Positions 1-5,133 of a stretch of 5,133 bases of DNA are shown here, one piece after another. How positions within the stretch are numbered: the first letter of the stretch is position 1; each line of letters begins with the position of its first letter. Source of the stretch: Deltaproteobacteria bacterium (lineage in GTDB: Bacteria; Desulfobacterota; Desulfuromonadia; Desulfuromonadales; Geopsychrobacteraceae); the NCBI GenBank assembly GCA_009993495.1, contig JAACTI010000306.1:1-5133 (forward strand). The letters are read 5' to 3'. The notes under the pieces are model-generated. The model was not told where the DNA came from, did no database searches, and saw only the letters and a program-made list of their open reading frames with translations. A program made the position numbers and the translations under genes.

Positions 1-957
1 TTTCTCGGGCTGTTAACCGCCATAGTTTTTCTGATTATACTCGCACTTGAACGCTGGCAGCCACGTTTTTGGTGTCGTAATATCTGCCCCCTGGGGGCGC
101 TGTTCGGCCTCTGCGCGCGTCACAGCTTATTACAAAGAACGCCACAAACCCAGTGCCCAGATTGTGCCCTTTGCGCAACCCAGTGTCGTATGGGAGCTCA
201 ACATGCCTGCCCATCCGGTGGTACTGAGTGTATCCGTTGTCTTGATTGTCTTGATTATTGCCCGCAACAGCGCGTGTCTTTTCAGTTTGGAAAACCCACA
301 ACGGTTCCCTTTAACCTCAAACGTCGCACCTTGCTGACGGCTTCTGCCGGGGGTGTTTTATTGGCACCACTGATGGCGGCAGCTCCTGTGAGTGGGCGCT
401 TGCGCAATGATTTGATCCGTCCGCCGGGGGCCGTGGCCGAAAATGAATTTTTGCAGCGGTGTATTCGGTGCGGGGAATGTATGAAGGTGTGTATCGGCAA
501 CGCCCTGCAACCAGATCTTGTGCAGGGTGGTGTTTTTTCCCTCTGGTCGCCGGTGGTGGTGGCGCGCCTGGGGTATTGCGAATATAACTGTACCCTCTGT
601 GGCCAGGTGTGTCCTACCGGGGCGATTCGTTTGTTACCCCGCGAAGAAAAACGCCAGACCAAAATCGGTCTGGCAGTTATTGACCAGAATCGCTGTTTGC
701 CTTACGCCCGCGGGGAAGAGTGCCTCGTGTGTGAAGAGCACTGTCCCACGGGTAAGAAAGCAATTGTTTTTGATGCAAAAATCATTGAGCAGGGTAATCA
801 ACGGCTTGCGCGACTTCAGCCACGGGTTGTCAAAGATTTGTGTATTGGGTGCGGAATCTGCGAAACCCGCTGCCCGGTGGCGGGGCAGAGTGCGATTGTG
901 ATCGTCAGCGAAGGCGAAAGTCGTGCGCCGTCCTGGTTAACCGACAGGGGATATTAA
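1..957 (+). CDS. NapH/NapG-like membrane polyferredoxin, 5' end missing
   Basis: This is an open frame from the first base to a TAA, 318 residues, with the N-terminus outside the window. Residues 1-16 are a hydrophobic membrane segment, followed by the NapH-type loop FWCRNICPLGAL (Cys25, Cys29). Two CxxCxxCxxxC ferredoxin motifs follow (Cys52/55/58/62 and 77/80/83/87). A KRRTLL twin-arginine motif (Arg108-109) with a hydrophobic stretch to about residue 128 comes next. The remainder resembles NapG/MauM: a PPGA..ENEFL..CIRCGEC block and four cysteine groups (154-164, 193-204, 232-248, 281-291). Total capacity is about six [4Fe-4S] clusters. NapG and NapH pass electrons between the quinol pool and periplasmic reductases. 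I infer a similar membrane electron-transfer role, with the C-terminal domain outside the cytoplasmic membrane. NapG and NapH are usually separate proteins, so this is a fused arrangement. The redox partner cannot be told from the window. The ATG at 190 lies inside the domain and is not the start. Confidence 0.88.
   Translation, partial: FLGLLTAIVFLIILALERWQPRFWCRNICPLGALFGLCARHSLLQRTPQTQCPDCALCATQCRMGAQHACPSGGTECIRCLDCLDYCPQQRVSFQFGKPTTVPFNLKRRTLLTASAGGVLLAPLMAAAPVSGRLRNDLIRPPGAVAENEFLQRCIRCGECMKVCIGNALQPDLVQGGVFSLWSPVVVARLGYCEYNCTLCGQVCPTGAIRLLPREEKRQTKIGLAVIDQNRCLPYARGEECLVCEEHCPTGKKAIVFDAKIIEQGNQRLARLQPRVVKDLCIGCGICETRCPVAGQSAIVIVSEGESRAPSWLTDRGY
954..957. other. shared TTAA stop palindrome of convergent genes
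   Basis: The polyferredoxin ends with TAA at 955-957 and the diguanylate cyclase ends with TAA read on the minus strand at 956-954. The four-base palindrome TTAA therefore ends both genes, with no spacer. No intrinsic terminator hairpin is visible around it, so the two transcripts probably run into each other as antisense tails. Confidence 0.85.
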
Positions 958-1889
958 TTTTTCAGGATCATTGTTTCAACCCGGTTGCGCCCATTATTTT
1001 TAGCGAGATAGAGGGCTTCATCGGCGAGGTGAATCAATTCGTCTTGAGAAATCATGATTTTTGTGTCGGTTGAGGTTATGCCCAGGCTGATGGTCAGGCG
1101 CAGATTTTCCAGTTCGCCGCTAAAGCGGAGCTGGGCAATTTCCTGACGAATTCTTTCCGCAGTCATCCGCGCCTGCTCCAGATTCGTTTCGGGTAAAACC
1201 AGACAAAATTCTTCGCCACCATAACGCGCCGCCAGGTCATAGGGCCGCAGCTGATCGTGCAGCAAATCGGCGACTGCGATGAGAATATCGTCACCCGCCT
1301 GATGGCCATAATTATCATTAACCTGTTTGAAATGGTCGATATCGGCCATGATCAACGCGCAGGGCTTGCCGTTGCGTTGACAGCGGTTGAGTTCGCTTTC
1401 CAGCTTCTCGCGCAGTGCCCGGCGATTGAACAGGCGGGTCAGGGGGTCGCTCTGGGCGAGTTCAAGGAGCAGCTGATTGCTTTTGCGTAGCTCATCCTGG
1501 AGGGTTTTGATTTGCAGGTGAACCTTCAGTCGTGCGACCAGCTCCTGGGGTTCAAAAGGTTTGAGGATATAATCGCTGGCCCCGCTTTCAAGACCCAGAA
1601 CTTTGGTGGCGACATCGTCGCGGCTGGTGAGCATAATCACCGGTTTATCGCGTAAATCCTCGCGTGACTGGAGTAGCGCCAGAAATTTCAGGCCGTCAAT
1701 TCCCGGCATTTCGATATCGCAGAGAATAACGTCTACCTGGTTGCTGACCAGCAGTTTAAAGCCTTCAATTCCATCCTTGGCCGTCAGAACGTGATGAAAA
1801 AGCCGGCTGCTCGCCATGGTTTTTTCCACCTGTTGGCGGATGGCCGCTGAATCATCAATAACCAGAAGACTGTGTTGTGAGTAAGCCAT
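954..1889 (-). CDS. response regulator with GGDEF domain (diguanylate cyclase, PleD-like)
   Basis: The 311-residue product makes the second messenger c-di-GMP from two GTP in the cytoplasm, under phosphorylation control. Residues 1-125 are a receiver domain with acidic pair Asp12-Asp13, phospho-acceptor Asp58 (CDIEMPG), Thr88 and Lys110 (KPF). A short helical linker (about 126-146) leads into the GGDEF domain, which opens with SDPLTRLFNRRAL. The active loop is GGEEF (224-228), a catalytically competent variant. RPYD at 215-218, just before it, matches the RxxD inhibitory I-site, so product feedback is likely. Start choice is uncertain. I take the ATG at 1889 because the receiver fold begins at once (HSLLVIDDS). 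An in-frame ATG at 1916 and a TTG at 1931 are possible, and none has a well-placed Shine-Dalgarno. It lies 57 bases downstream of aroF on the same strand with no terminator seen between, so read-through is likely. The cognate histidine kinase is not in the window. Confidence 0.94.
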   Translation of the reverse strand: MAYSQHSLLVIDDSAAIRQQVEKTMASSRLFHHVLTAKDGIEGFKLLVSNQVDVILCDIEMPGIDGLKFLALLQSREDLRDKPVIMLTSRDDVATKVLGLESGASDYILKPFEPQELVARLKVHLQIKTLQDELRKSNQLLLELAQSDPLTRLFNRRALREKLESELNRCQRNGKPCALIMADIDHFKQVNDNYGHQAGDDILIAVADLLHDQLRPYDLAARYGGEEFCLVLPETNLEQARMTAERIRQEIAQLRFSGELENLRLTISLGITSTDTKIMISQDELIHLADEALYLAKNNGRNRVETMILKN

Positions 1890-1946
1890 AGTGTGCCAAC
1901 ATTTTCCTAACGACATCCCCCCAGAGTTCAATGGGTGGATAAGTTG

Positions 1947-2996
1947 TCAGCCTGCCGCGAGTCGCGCCGCCGCCTGCTTTAATAGCTTTTCAGTGGTTGG
2001 CCAGTCAATGCACTTGTCAGTTATCGAGACCCCATACTTGAGCTCTTGCAGATTCTCGGGGATGGGTTGATTGCCCGCTTCCAGATTGCTTTCAATCATC
2101 ACCGAATTGATGGCTTTATTGCCTGCCAGGATCTGGTTGATCACGTCGTTTAACACCGCACCCTGGCGGTTGTGGTCTTTCTCTGAATTGGCGTGACTGC
2201 AGTCGATCATAATGGAAAGGGGCAAATCGTTCTGTTGCAGCAGCTCGGTGGTTTCTGCCACTGCCGCTTGCTGATAGTTGGGGCCATCGTTGCCGCCACG
2301 TAACACGATATGCACATCCTGATTGCCGCGCGTGTGGACAATTGCGGTACGCCCCTCATAATTAATTCCGAGAAAACTATGTTCGTTGAGCGCGGCGCGC
2401 ATGGCGTCGGTTGCGACTTTTAAACTGCCATCGGTGCCATTTTTGAAGCCGACGGGAAAAGAAAGCCCACTCGCCATTTCACGGTGATTCTGTGACTCTG
2501 TGGTACGGGCACCGATGGCACCCCAACTGATCATATCCGACAGGTATTGCGGGGTGATTGTATCGAGCATTTCGCTCGCAATAGGCAAGCCCAGATCGGT
2601 TATGGCGCAAAAGAGGCGGCGTGCCACTCCCAAACCTTTGGAAATGCGGTGGCTACCGTCGAGATCAGGATCATTAATTAAGCCTTTCCAGCCGACAGTG
2701 GTGCGTGGTTTTTCAAAATAGACCCGCATGACCAGCAGCAACTGATTTTCTAGCTCTTTGGCCAGGGTCGCGAGTCGACGAGCATATTCTAGGGCCGATT
2801 TGGGTTGATGAATTGAGCAGGGGCCGACGACCACCATCAGGCGCGAATCTTTGCCATGCAAAATCTGCTTAATTTTTTCGCGATTATTCGCAACCTTGCG
2901 GGCGTTTTCCAGCGTTAGCGGAAAAACCTGTTTGAGATCAGCAGGTGCGATAATTGGTGTGACTTCGTGAACATTCAGATTGTTGGTTTGTACCAT
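1947..2996 (-). CDS. aroF: 3-deoxy-7-phosphoheptulonate (DAHP) synthase, class I, AroF-like
   Basis: This enzyme condenses phosphoenolpyruvate with erythrose 4-phosphate to DAHP, the first committed step of the shikimate pathway, in the cytoplasm. The 349-residue protein has the usual length (E. coli paralogues are about 350-356). It shows the family blocks GPCSIH (58-63), YFEKPRTTVGWKGL (from 93), GAIGARTTESQ (from 159), PVGFKNGTDG (from 181) and CSHANSEKD (from 266). The four expected metal ligands are Cys60, His268, Glu302 and Asp327. From memory, several stretches (FLGIN, DCSH.NS.KD, MIESN, LKYGVSITD) are nearer to the Tyr-sensitive AroF than to AroG or AroH, so the isozyme letter is a probable, not proven, assignment. 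Pro149-Gln150 in the region tied to feedback inhibition is kept, which suggests a regulated enzyme. The ATG at 2996 is chosen because GGGAGG (3009-3004) sits seven bases upstream; a TTG at 3011 would lie over that site. No chorismate mutase domain is fused. Confidence 0.95.
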   Translation of the reverse strand: MVQTNNLNVHEVTPIIAPADLKQVFPLTLENARKVANNREKIKQILHGKDSRLMVVVGPCSIHQPKSALEYARRLATLAKELENQLLLVMRVYFEKPRTTVGWKGLINDPDLDGSHRISKGLGVARRLFCAITDLGLPIASEMLDTITPQYLSDMISWGAIGARTTESQNHREMASGLSFPVGFKNGTDGSLKVATDAMRAALNEHSFLGINYEGRTAIVHTRGNQDVHIVLRGGNDGPNYQQAAVAETTELLQQNDLPLSIMIDCSHANSEKDHNRQGAVLNDVINQILAGNKAINSVMIESNLEAGNQPIPENLQELKYGVSITDKCIDWPTTEKLLKQAAARLAAG

Positions 2997-3262
2997 TCTG
3001 ATTCCTCCCAAAATACAATGTTAAAAGAGGGGTAACTCGTATCCTGTAACCCCAAATCTTTCGCATCTTGCTGATTATTTTCCGCGTCAGCTGCGGTCTG
3101 ATAATCGCGGTTTAGCTCGGGCGAGCCAGTGATCATCCTGCCGTGCTGACACGCAAAATCCCTGCGCAATCTTACGCAATCCTCTGGGTTACAGGGTACG
3201 AGACAAAATCCAGTCCATAGAACGAGTAGCGCTGCGACAACCAAGCTCAAAGTTGGATTCAT
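2975..3262 (-). CDS. possible small exported protein, unknown function
   Basis: This is a 95-residue frame with an ATG start and a TGA stop, overlapping the aroF start by 22 bases. I do not recognise the family. Residues 3-20 (NPTLSLVVAALLVLWTGF onward) are strongly hydrophobic, like an uncleaved anchor or a signal peptide. The rest is polar with four cysteines (20, 24, 29, 38) and a D/N/Q-rich middle (about 54-68). There is no good lipobox, because the residue before Cys20 is Phe. For: the hydrophobic N-terminus, the position just after a promoter candidate, and a continuous frame over 280 bases. Against: no good Shine-Dalgarno, codons such as AGA, AGG and CTA that look rarer in the neighbours, and a C-terminus that merely reads through the aroF ribosome site. 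It may instead be a non-coding leader of aroF. Confidence 0.4.
   Translation of the reverse strand: MNPTLSLVVAALLVLWTGFCLVPCNPEDCVRLRRDFACQHGRMITGSPELNRDYQTAADAENNQQDAKDLGLQDTSYPSFNIVFWEESEWYKPTI
3004..3009 (-). promoter_or_regulatory. Shine-Dalgarno of aroF
   Basis: GGGAGG on the minus strand, seven bases before the ATG at 2996, fixes the aroF start. The site lies inside the last codons of the small upstream frame (2975-3262). If that frame is translated, its ribosomes would pass over this site and could couple the two genes. Confidence 0.8.
3029..3053 (-). promoter_or_regulatory. weak hairpin before the aroF ribosome site
   Basis: On the minus strand GGGGT and ACCCC pair, with two further pairs after a T/T mismatch and a nine-base loop. 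TCTTTT follows. This resembles a poor intrinsic terminator or attenuator about 30 bases before the aroF ATG, but the stem is short and the T tract is broken. Confidence 0.25.
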
Positions 3263-3283
3263 GCGATCCGCGCATGGGGATCC
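3255..3283 (-). repeat. imperfect inverted repeat over the start of the small frame
   Basis: An inner stem ATGCG/CGCAT (3261-3265 and 3271-3275) with a five-base loop is flanked by GGAT/ATCC arms. The ATG at 3262 of the possible small gene lies at the edge of the inner stem, so the fold could hide that start codon. It is short and could be chance. Confidence 0.3.
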
Positions 3284-3324
3284 AAGACACCGTGACTACC
3301 ACGCTGAAGAGATACAAATTCGAT

Positions 3325-3354
3325 AATCTAAATTTTACATGGGGTGTTTGTCAA
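3325..3354 (-). promoter_or_regulatory. sigma-70-type promoter candidate for the aroF unit
   Basis: Read on the minus strand, a perfect -35 TTGACA (3354-3349) is followed after 18 bases by TAGATT (3330-3325), which matches four of six -10 positions. The surroundings are AT-rich. A transcript would start near 3318, about 55 bases before the small frame and about 320 bases before aroF. It lies immediately past the csp terminator, as expected for a separate transcription unit. Confidence 0.5.
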
Positions 3355-3377
3355 AAAAAATCGGCTGATCAGTTACT

Positions 3378-3407
3378 AAAAAAGCCCTACGGAATTTCCG
3401 CAGGGCT
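3378..3407 (-). terminator. intrinsic terminator of the cold-shock gene
   Basis: On the minus strand AGCCCTGCGG pairs with CCGTAGGGCT (one G-U pair in RNA) around a five-base loop. Six T residues (3383-3378) follow directly. It starts about 30 bases after the csp stop and before the aroF promoter candidate, so it separates the two transcripts. Confidence 0.9.
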
Positions 3408-3437
3408 AATCTCAATCAAATAAGAAAATTAATTTTA

Positions 3438-3638
3438 TTAAATTCTGCGCACGTTTGCAGACTGAGGACCTTTTTGGCCCTGTGTCACGTCAAAGGTGAC
3501 CGCATCGCCCTCGGCGAGAGACTTGAAGCCTTCGCCCTGAATTTCGGAAAAGTGCACGAAAACATCCGGGCCGTTTTCTTGCTCAATAAAACCAAAACCT
3601 TTTGCGTCGTTGAACCATTTTACTGTACCTTGTGCCAT
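3438..3638 (-). CDS. cold-shock protein, CspA family
   Basis: The 66-residue single-domain OB-fold protein binds single-stranded RNA and DNA in the cytoplasm. Relatives act as RNA chaperones and transcription antiterminators. The sequence opens MAQGTVKWFNDAKGFGFI, with RNP1 KGFGFI at 13-18 and RNP2 VFVHF at 26-30, and ends QSANVRRI. Length and motifs are canonical (CspA is about 70 residues). I start at the ATG at 3638, where AGGAG (3652-3648) lies nine bases upstream. The open frame continues upstream to 3716, but that part lacks homology and reads through leader sequence. The gene is monocistronic, bounded by the terminator at 3378-3407. Its leader carries another terminator-like hairpin (3703-3736), which suggests control after transcription starts. 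Which csp paralogue it is cannot be decided, and not all family members are cold-induced. Confidence 0.96.
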   Translation of the reverse strand: MAQGTVKWFNDAKGFGFIEQENGPDVFVHFSEIQGEGFKSLAEGDAVTFDVTQGQKGPQSANVRRI

Positions 3639-3702
3639 CTTTTGAATCTCCTGGGACTTTTCGTAAGCCCTTTTTCTGGTGTGCAAATTCAATTTGTTAA
3701 AT

Positions 3703-3736
3703 AAAAAACCACGCAACTTAATAGAAGTTCGCGTGG
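3703..3736 (-). terminator. terminator-like hairpin in the csp leader (possible attenuator)
   Basis: On the minus strand CCACGC-G-AACTT pairs with AAGTT-GCGTGG: eleven base pairs with one bulged G and a five-base loop (3736-3709). TTTTTT (3708-3703) and then ATTT follow. This is the layout of a rho-independent terminator, facing toward csp and ending about 65 bases before its ATG. There is no minus-strand gene upstream for it to close, at least back to the plus-strand gene at 3947. It may therefore be a csp attenuator or the 3' end of a small RNA. On the plus strand no T tract follows. Confidence 0.7.
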
Positions 3737-3761
3737 CTTATCCGTGACCGATTAACTTTTA

Positions 3762-3790
3762 ATCTTACCCGTCAAACGAAGCTTGCACAA
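3762..3790 (-). promoter_or_regulatory. weak promoter candidate for csp
   Basis: On the minus strand TTGTGC (3790-3785) and TAAGAT (3767-3762) are spaced by 17 bases. This would start RNA near 3755 and give a leader of about 117 bases containing the hairpin at 3703-3736. The -10 has four of six consensus bases and the -35 is poor, so this is only a guess. Confidence 0.3.
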
Positions 3791-3933
3791 ACGTTAAGTT
3801 CGGCAACAATGACACGCCTGAATCATTAAAGCAAGCAGAAAAAAAGATTTTTTAAAAAAAGCTTTCAAGTCTGCAAGGTTTTGCTTAGACTTCTGCGAAA
3901 GAAAATTATGGAGGGCACCCTCTTACTCATAAC

Positions 3934-3938
3934 GGGAG
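3934..3938 (+). promoter_or_regulatory. Shine-Dalgarno of the binding-protein gene
   Basis: GGGAG is eight bases before the ATG at 3947. It decides that start over the upstream in-frame TTG (3881) and ATG (3908). Confidence 0.75.
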
Positions 3939-3946
3939 ATTATGCA

Positions 3947-5101
3947 ATGAAAAAAATGATGGGTTGTCTGCTCGTGTTTCTTCTGCTGTCCAGCCCGGTG
4001 CTGGCGGCAGAAAATATTAAACTTGGCGCTTTTTTCGATCTTTCGGGACGAGCCGCATTTATCGGTACCCCCACCAAACTGGTGGCTGAAATGGTGGTCG
4101 AGAAAATTAACAGCGAAGGGGGCATAAACGGTCGGATGATTGAACTTGAAATTGGCGACACCGAGGCAAACCCGGCTAAAACCGCTTCGCTTGCCAAGAA
4201 ATTTATCTACAAAGACCGGGTGACCGCGATTATCGGACCCACCCTTACCGATACGGGGATGAGTGTGAAAAAAATAGTTCATGAAGGGAAAACGCCGATC
4301 TTTATGACCGTCGGGGGTGATCCGGTCATTATGGGCGGCGAAAAGTTCGGTCCTTTCGACTGGGTTTTTAAATCTCCACAGCGTTCGAGCACGGCGGTCG
4401 AGAGGCTGTTTATTTATTTGAAAGAGAAAGGGCTGGTCAAAGTCGCGTTGTTAACGGCGGCTGATGGCTTTGGCAAAGATGGTGCCCGTTGGATGAAGAA
4501 GCTCGCTCCCCAATATGGGATCGAAATTTTGGTTGAAGAATCCTTCGGAACTCGCGATACCGATATGACCGCCCAGTTAACCAAGGTGAAAAATTTCCAT
4601 CCTCAGGCCCTGATTGCCTGGACGATTGGCCCGGCGGGATCGATTCTGGCCAAAAACAAGGCGCAGCTCGGCATTGATCTGCCCCTGTTCCAGTGCCACG
4701 GTTTGCCTGATCCCAAATATATTGAGCTGGCCGGCGCGGCGAGTGAAGGGGATCGTATGCCCGCGACTAAACTGATGGTGGTTGATCAGTTGGCCGACAG
4801 CGATCCGCAGAAAGCGGTGATTCAGGACTTTGTCAAGCTTTACCAAGACAAAGGCTATGCTAAGCAGTTTCCCATCAACACCCATTCAGGCTATGCGTGG
4901 GATGCGATCATGATGGTGGCGAACGCGATTAAGAAAGTCGGCACCGATGCCGAAGCGCTGCGCAGGGAAATCGAAAATACTGCAAATTATGTTGGTGTTT
5001 CCGGAACCTACAATATGACTGCGGATGATCACAATGGCCTTGGCGTCGATTCGATGGTGATTGTTCAGGTAAAAAATGGCAAGTTTGTGCTGGCTGATTG
5101 A
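3947..5101 (+). CDS. ABC transporter substrate-binding protein, branched-chain amino acid (LivK) type
   Basis: The 384-residue periplasmic receptor would capture a small organic solute and hand it to an ABC permease. Residues 1-20 are a Sec signal peptide (MKK, hydrophobic core, SSPVLA before AEN). The only early Cys (7) is not in a lipobox, so it should be soluble. The mature part starts with ENIKLGAFFDLSGRAAFIG and carries INSEGGINGRMIELEIGDTEANP and AIIGP, hallmarks of the type 1 periplasmic-binding fold of the LivK/Peripla_BP_6 family. The length is typical. The ATG at 3947 is chosen because GGGAG lies eight bases upstream and the signal peptide starts there; the frame is open from a TTG at 3881. 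The ligand cannot be read from sequence: this family takes branched-chain amino acids, amides, urea and aromatic acids. Partner livHMGF-type genes are not in the window; only 32 bases follow the stop. Confidence 0.92.
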   Translation: MKKMMGCLLVFLLLSSPVLAAENIKLGAFFDLSGRAAFIGTPTKLVAEMVVEKINSEGGINGRMIELEIGDTEANPAKTASLAKKFIYKDRVTAIIGPTLTDTGMSVKKIVHEGKTPIFMTVGGDPVIMGGEKFGPFDWVFKSPQRSSTAVERLFIYLKEKGLVKVALLTAADGFGKDGARWMKKLAPQYGIEILVEESFGTRDTDMTAQLTKVKNFHPQALIAWTIGPAGSILAKNKAQLGIDLPLFQCHGLPDPKYIELAGAASEGDRMPATKLMVVDQLADSDPQKAVIQDFVKLYQDKGYAKQFPINTHSGYAWDAIMMVANAIKKVGTDAEALRREIENTANYVGVSGTYNMTADDHNGLGVDSMVIVQVKNGKFVLAD

Positions 5102-5133
5102 AAAACTGCTCCCATTCAGAGATGTTAACGCCC

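Larger units (their letters stand above)
3639..3946. other. 308-base intergenic region between divergent csp and the binding-protein gene
   Basis: From left to right it holds the csp Shine-Dalgarno (3648-3652), the terminator-like hairpin (3703-3736), a weak minus-strand promoter candidate (3762-3790), an A/T-tract block (about 3838-3862), and the GGGAG ribosome site of the binding-protein gene (3934-3938). The A/T block alternates runs of A and T six to seven long and could be bent DNA or an UP-like element. I find no convincing plus-strand -35/-10 pair. Promoters for both genes should lie here because the genes diverge. Confidence 0.7.

Noticed and set aside
282..901. Overlapping frames on both strands within the polyferredoxin gene (282-662 minus, 518-901 plus)
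   Set aside because: They are rich in Arg, Cys and Ser, show no recognisable domain, and sit inside a strongly supported gene.
190..957. ATG at 190 as the start of the ferredoxin gene
   Set aside because: The frame is open to the left edge and encodes a NapH-type loop and the first ferredoxin motif, whose last Cys is two codons before this ATG. It is an internal Met.
1257..1794. Plus-strand frames opposite the diguanylate cyclase
   Set aside because: They are antisense shadows of a gene with intact catalytic motifs and have no domain of their own.
3639..3716. N-terminal extension of the cold-shock protein
   Set aside because: The family begins at MAQGTVKWF, and a well-spaced AGGAG precedes that ATG. 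The extension covers leader sequence.
3864..3915. Plus-strand sigma-70 or sigma-54 promoter before the binding-protein gene
   Set aside because: I tried TTGCTT and TTCAAG as -35 and the GG/GC spacing for sigma-54. None had an acceptable partner element.
3881..3946. TTG or ATG starts upstream of the binding-protein signal peptide
   Set aside because: Starting there would put about 22 residues before the signal peptide, and the good ribosome site fits the ATG at 3947.
3923..4885. Minus-strand frames opposite the binding-protein gene
   Set aside because: Composition and lack of motifs mark them as antisense shadows.
5122..5133. ATG near the right edge as the start of a downstream gene
   Set aside because: Only four codons are visible and there is no clear ribosome site, so it cannot be supported.

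Overview
The window looks like chromosomal DNA of a Gram-negative, probably anaerobic or respiratory bacterium. GC content is moderate, near 50% by eye. The gene styles (a multi-cluster Fe-S protein of the NapH/NapG type, a REC-GGDEF diguanylate cyclase, a LivK-like periplasmic receptor) fit the Desulfuromonadales/Geobacter side of the delta-proteobacteria. That placement is an impression from gene style, not a measurement. I see no mobile element, CRISPR array, tRNA or rRNA.

Layout: (1) 1-957, plus strand, the 3' part of a membrane-anchored polyferredoxin whose beginning lies outside the window. It joins a NapH-like part to a NapG/MauM-like part through an internal twin-arginine segment. (2) 954-1889, minus strand, a PleD-like response regulator/diguanylate cyclase. 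Its stop codon shares a TTAA palindrome with the stop of gene 1. (3) 1947-2996, minus strand, an AroF-like class I DAHP synthase, the entry step of aromatic amino acid synthesis. (4) 2975-3262, minus strand, a possible small exported protein overlapping the aroF start. A TTGACA promoter candidate at 3325-3354 could drive genes 4, 3 and 2 as one unit. (5) 3438-3638, minus strand, a CspA-family cold-shock protein with its own terminator at 3378-3407. (6) 3639-3946, a 308-base intergenic region between divergent genes. It holds a second minus-strand terminator-like hairpin in the csp leader and an A/T-tract block. (7) 3947-5101, plus strand, a secreted substrate-binding protein of a branched-chain amino acid type ABC transporter. 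Its permease and ATPase genes would have to lie beyond the right edge or elsewhere.

Most genes here are ordinary housekeeping or accessory genes and are not one pathway. The two observations that deserve most attention are the terminator-like hairpin ahead of the cold-shock gene, which suggests premature termination or a short leader RNA, and the NapH-NapG style fusion with an internal Tat motif, which implies mixed Sec/Tat membrane insertion. I found no clear sign of a wholly new multi-gene system.
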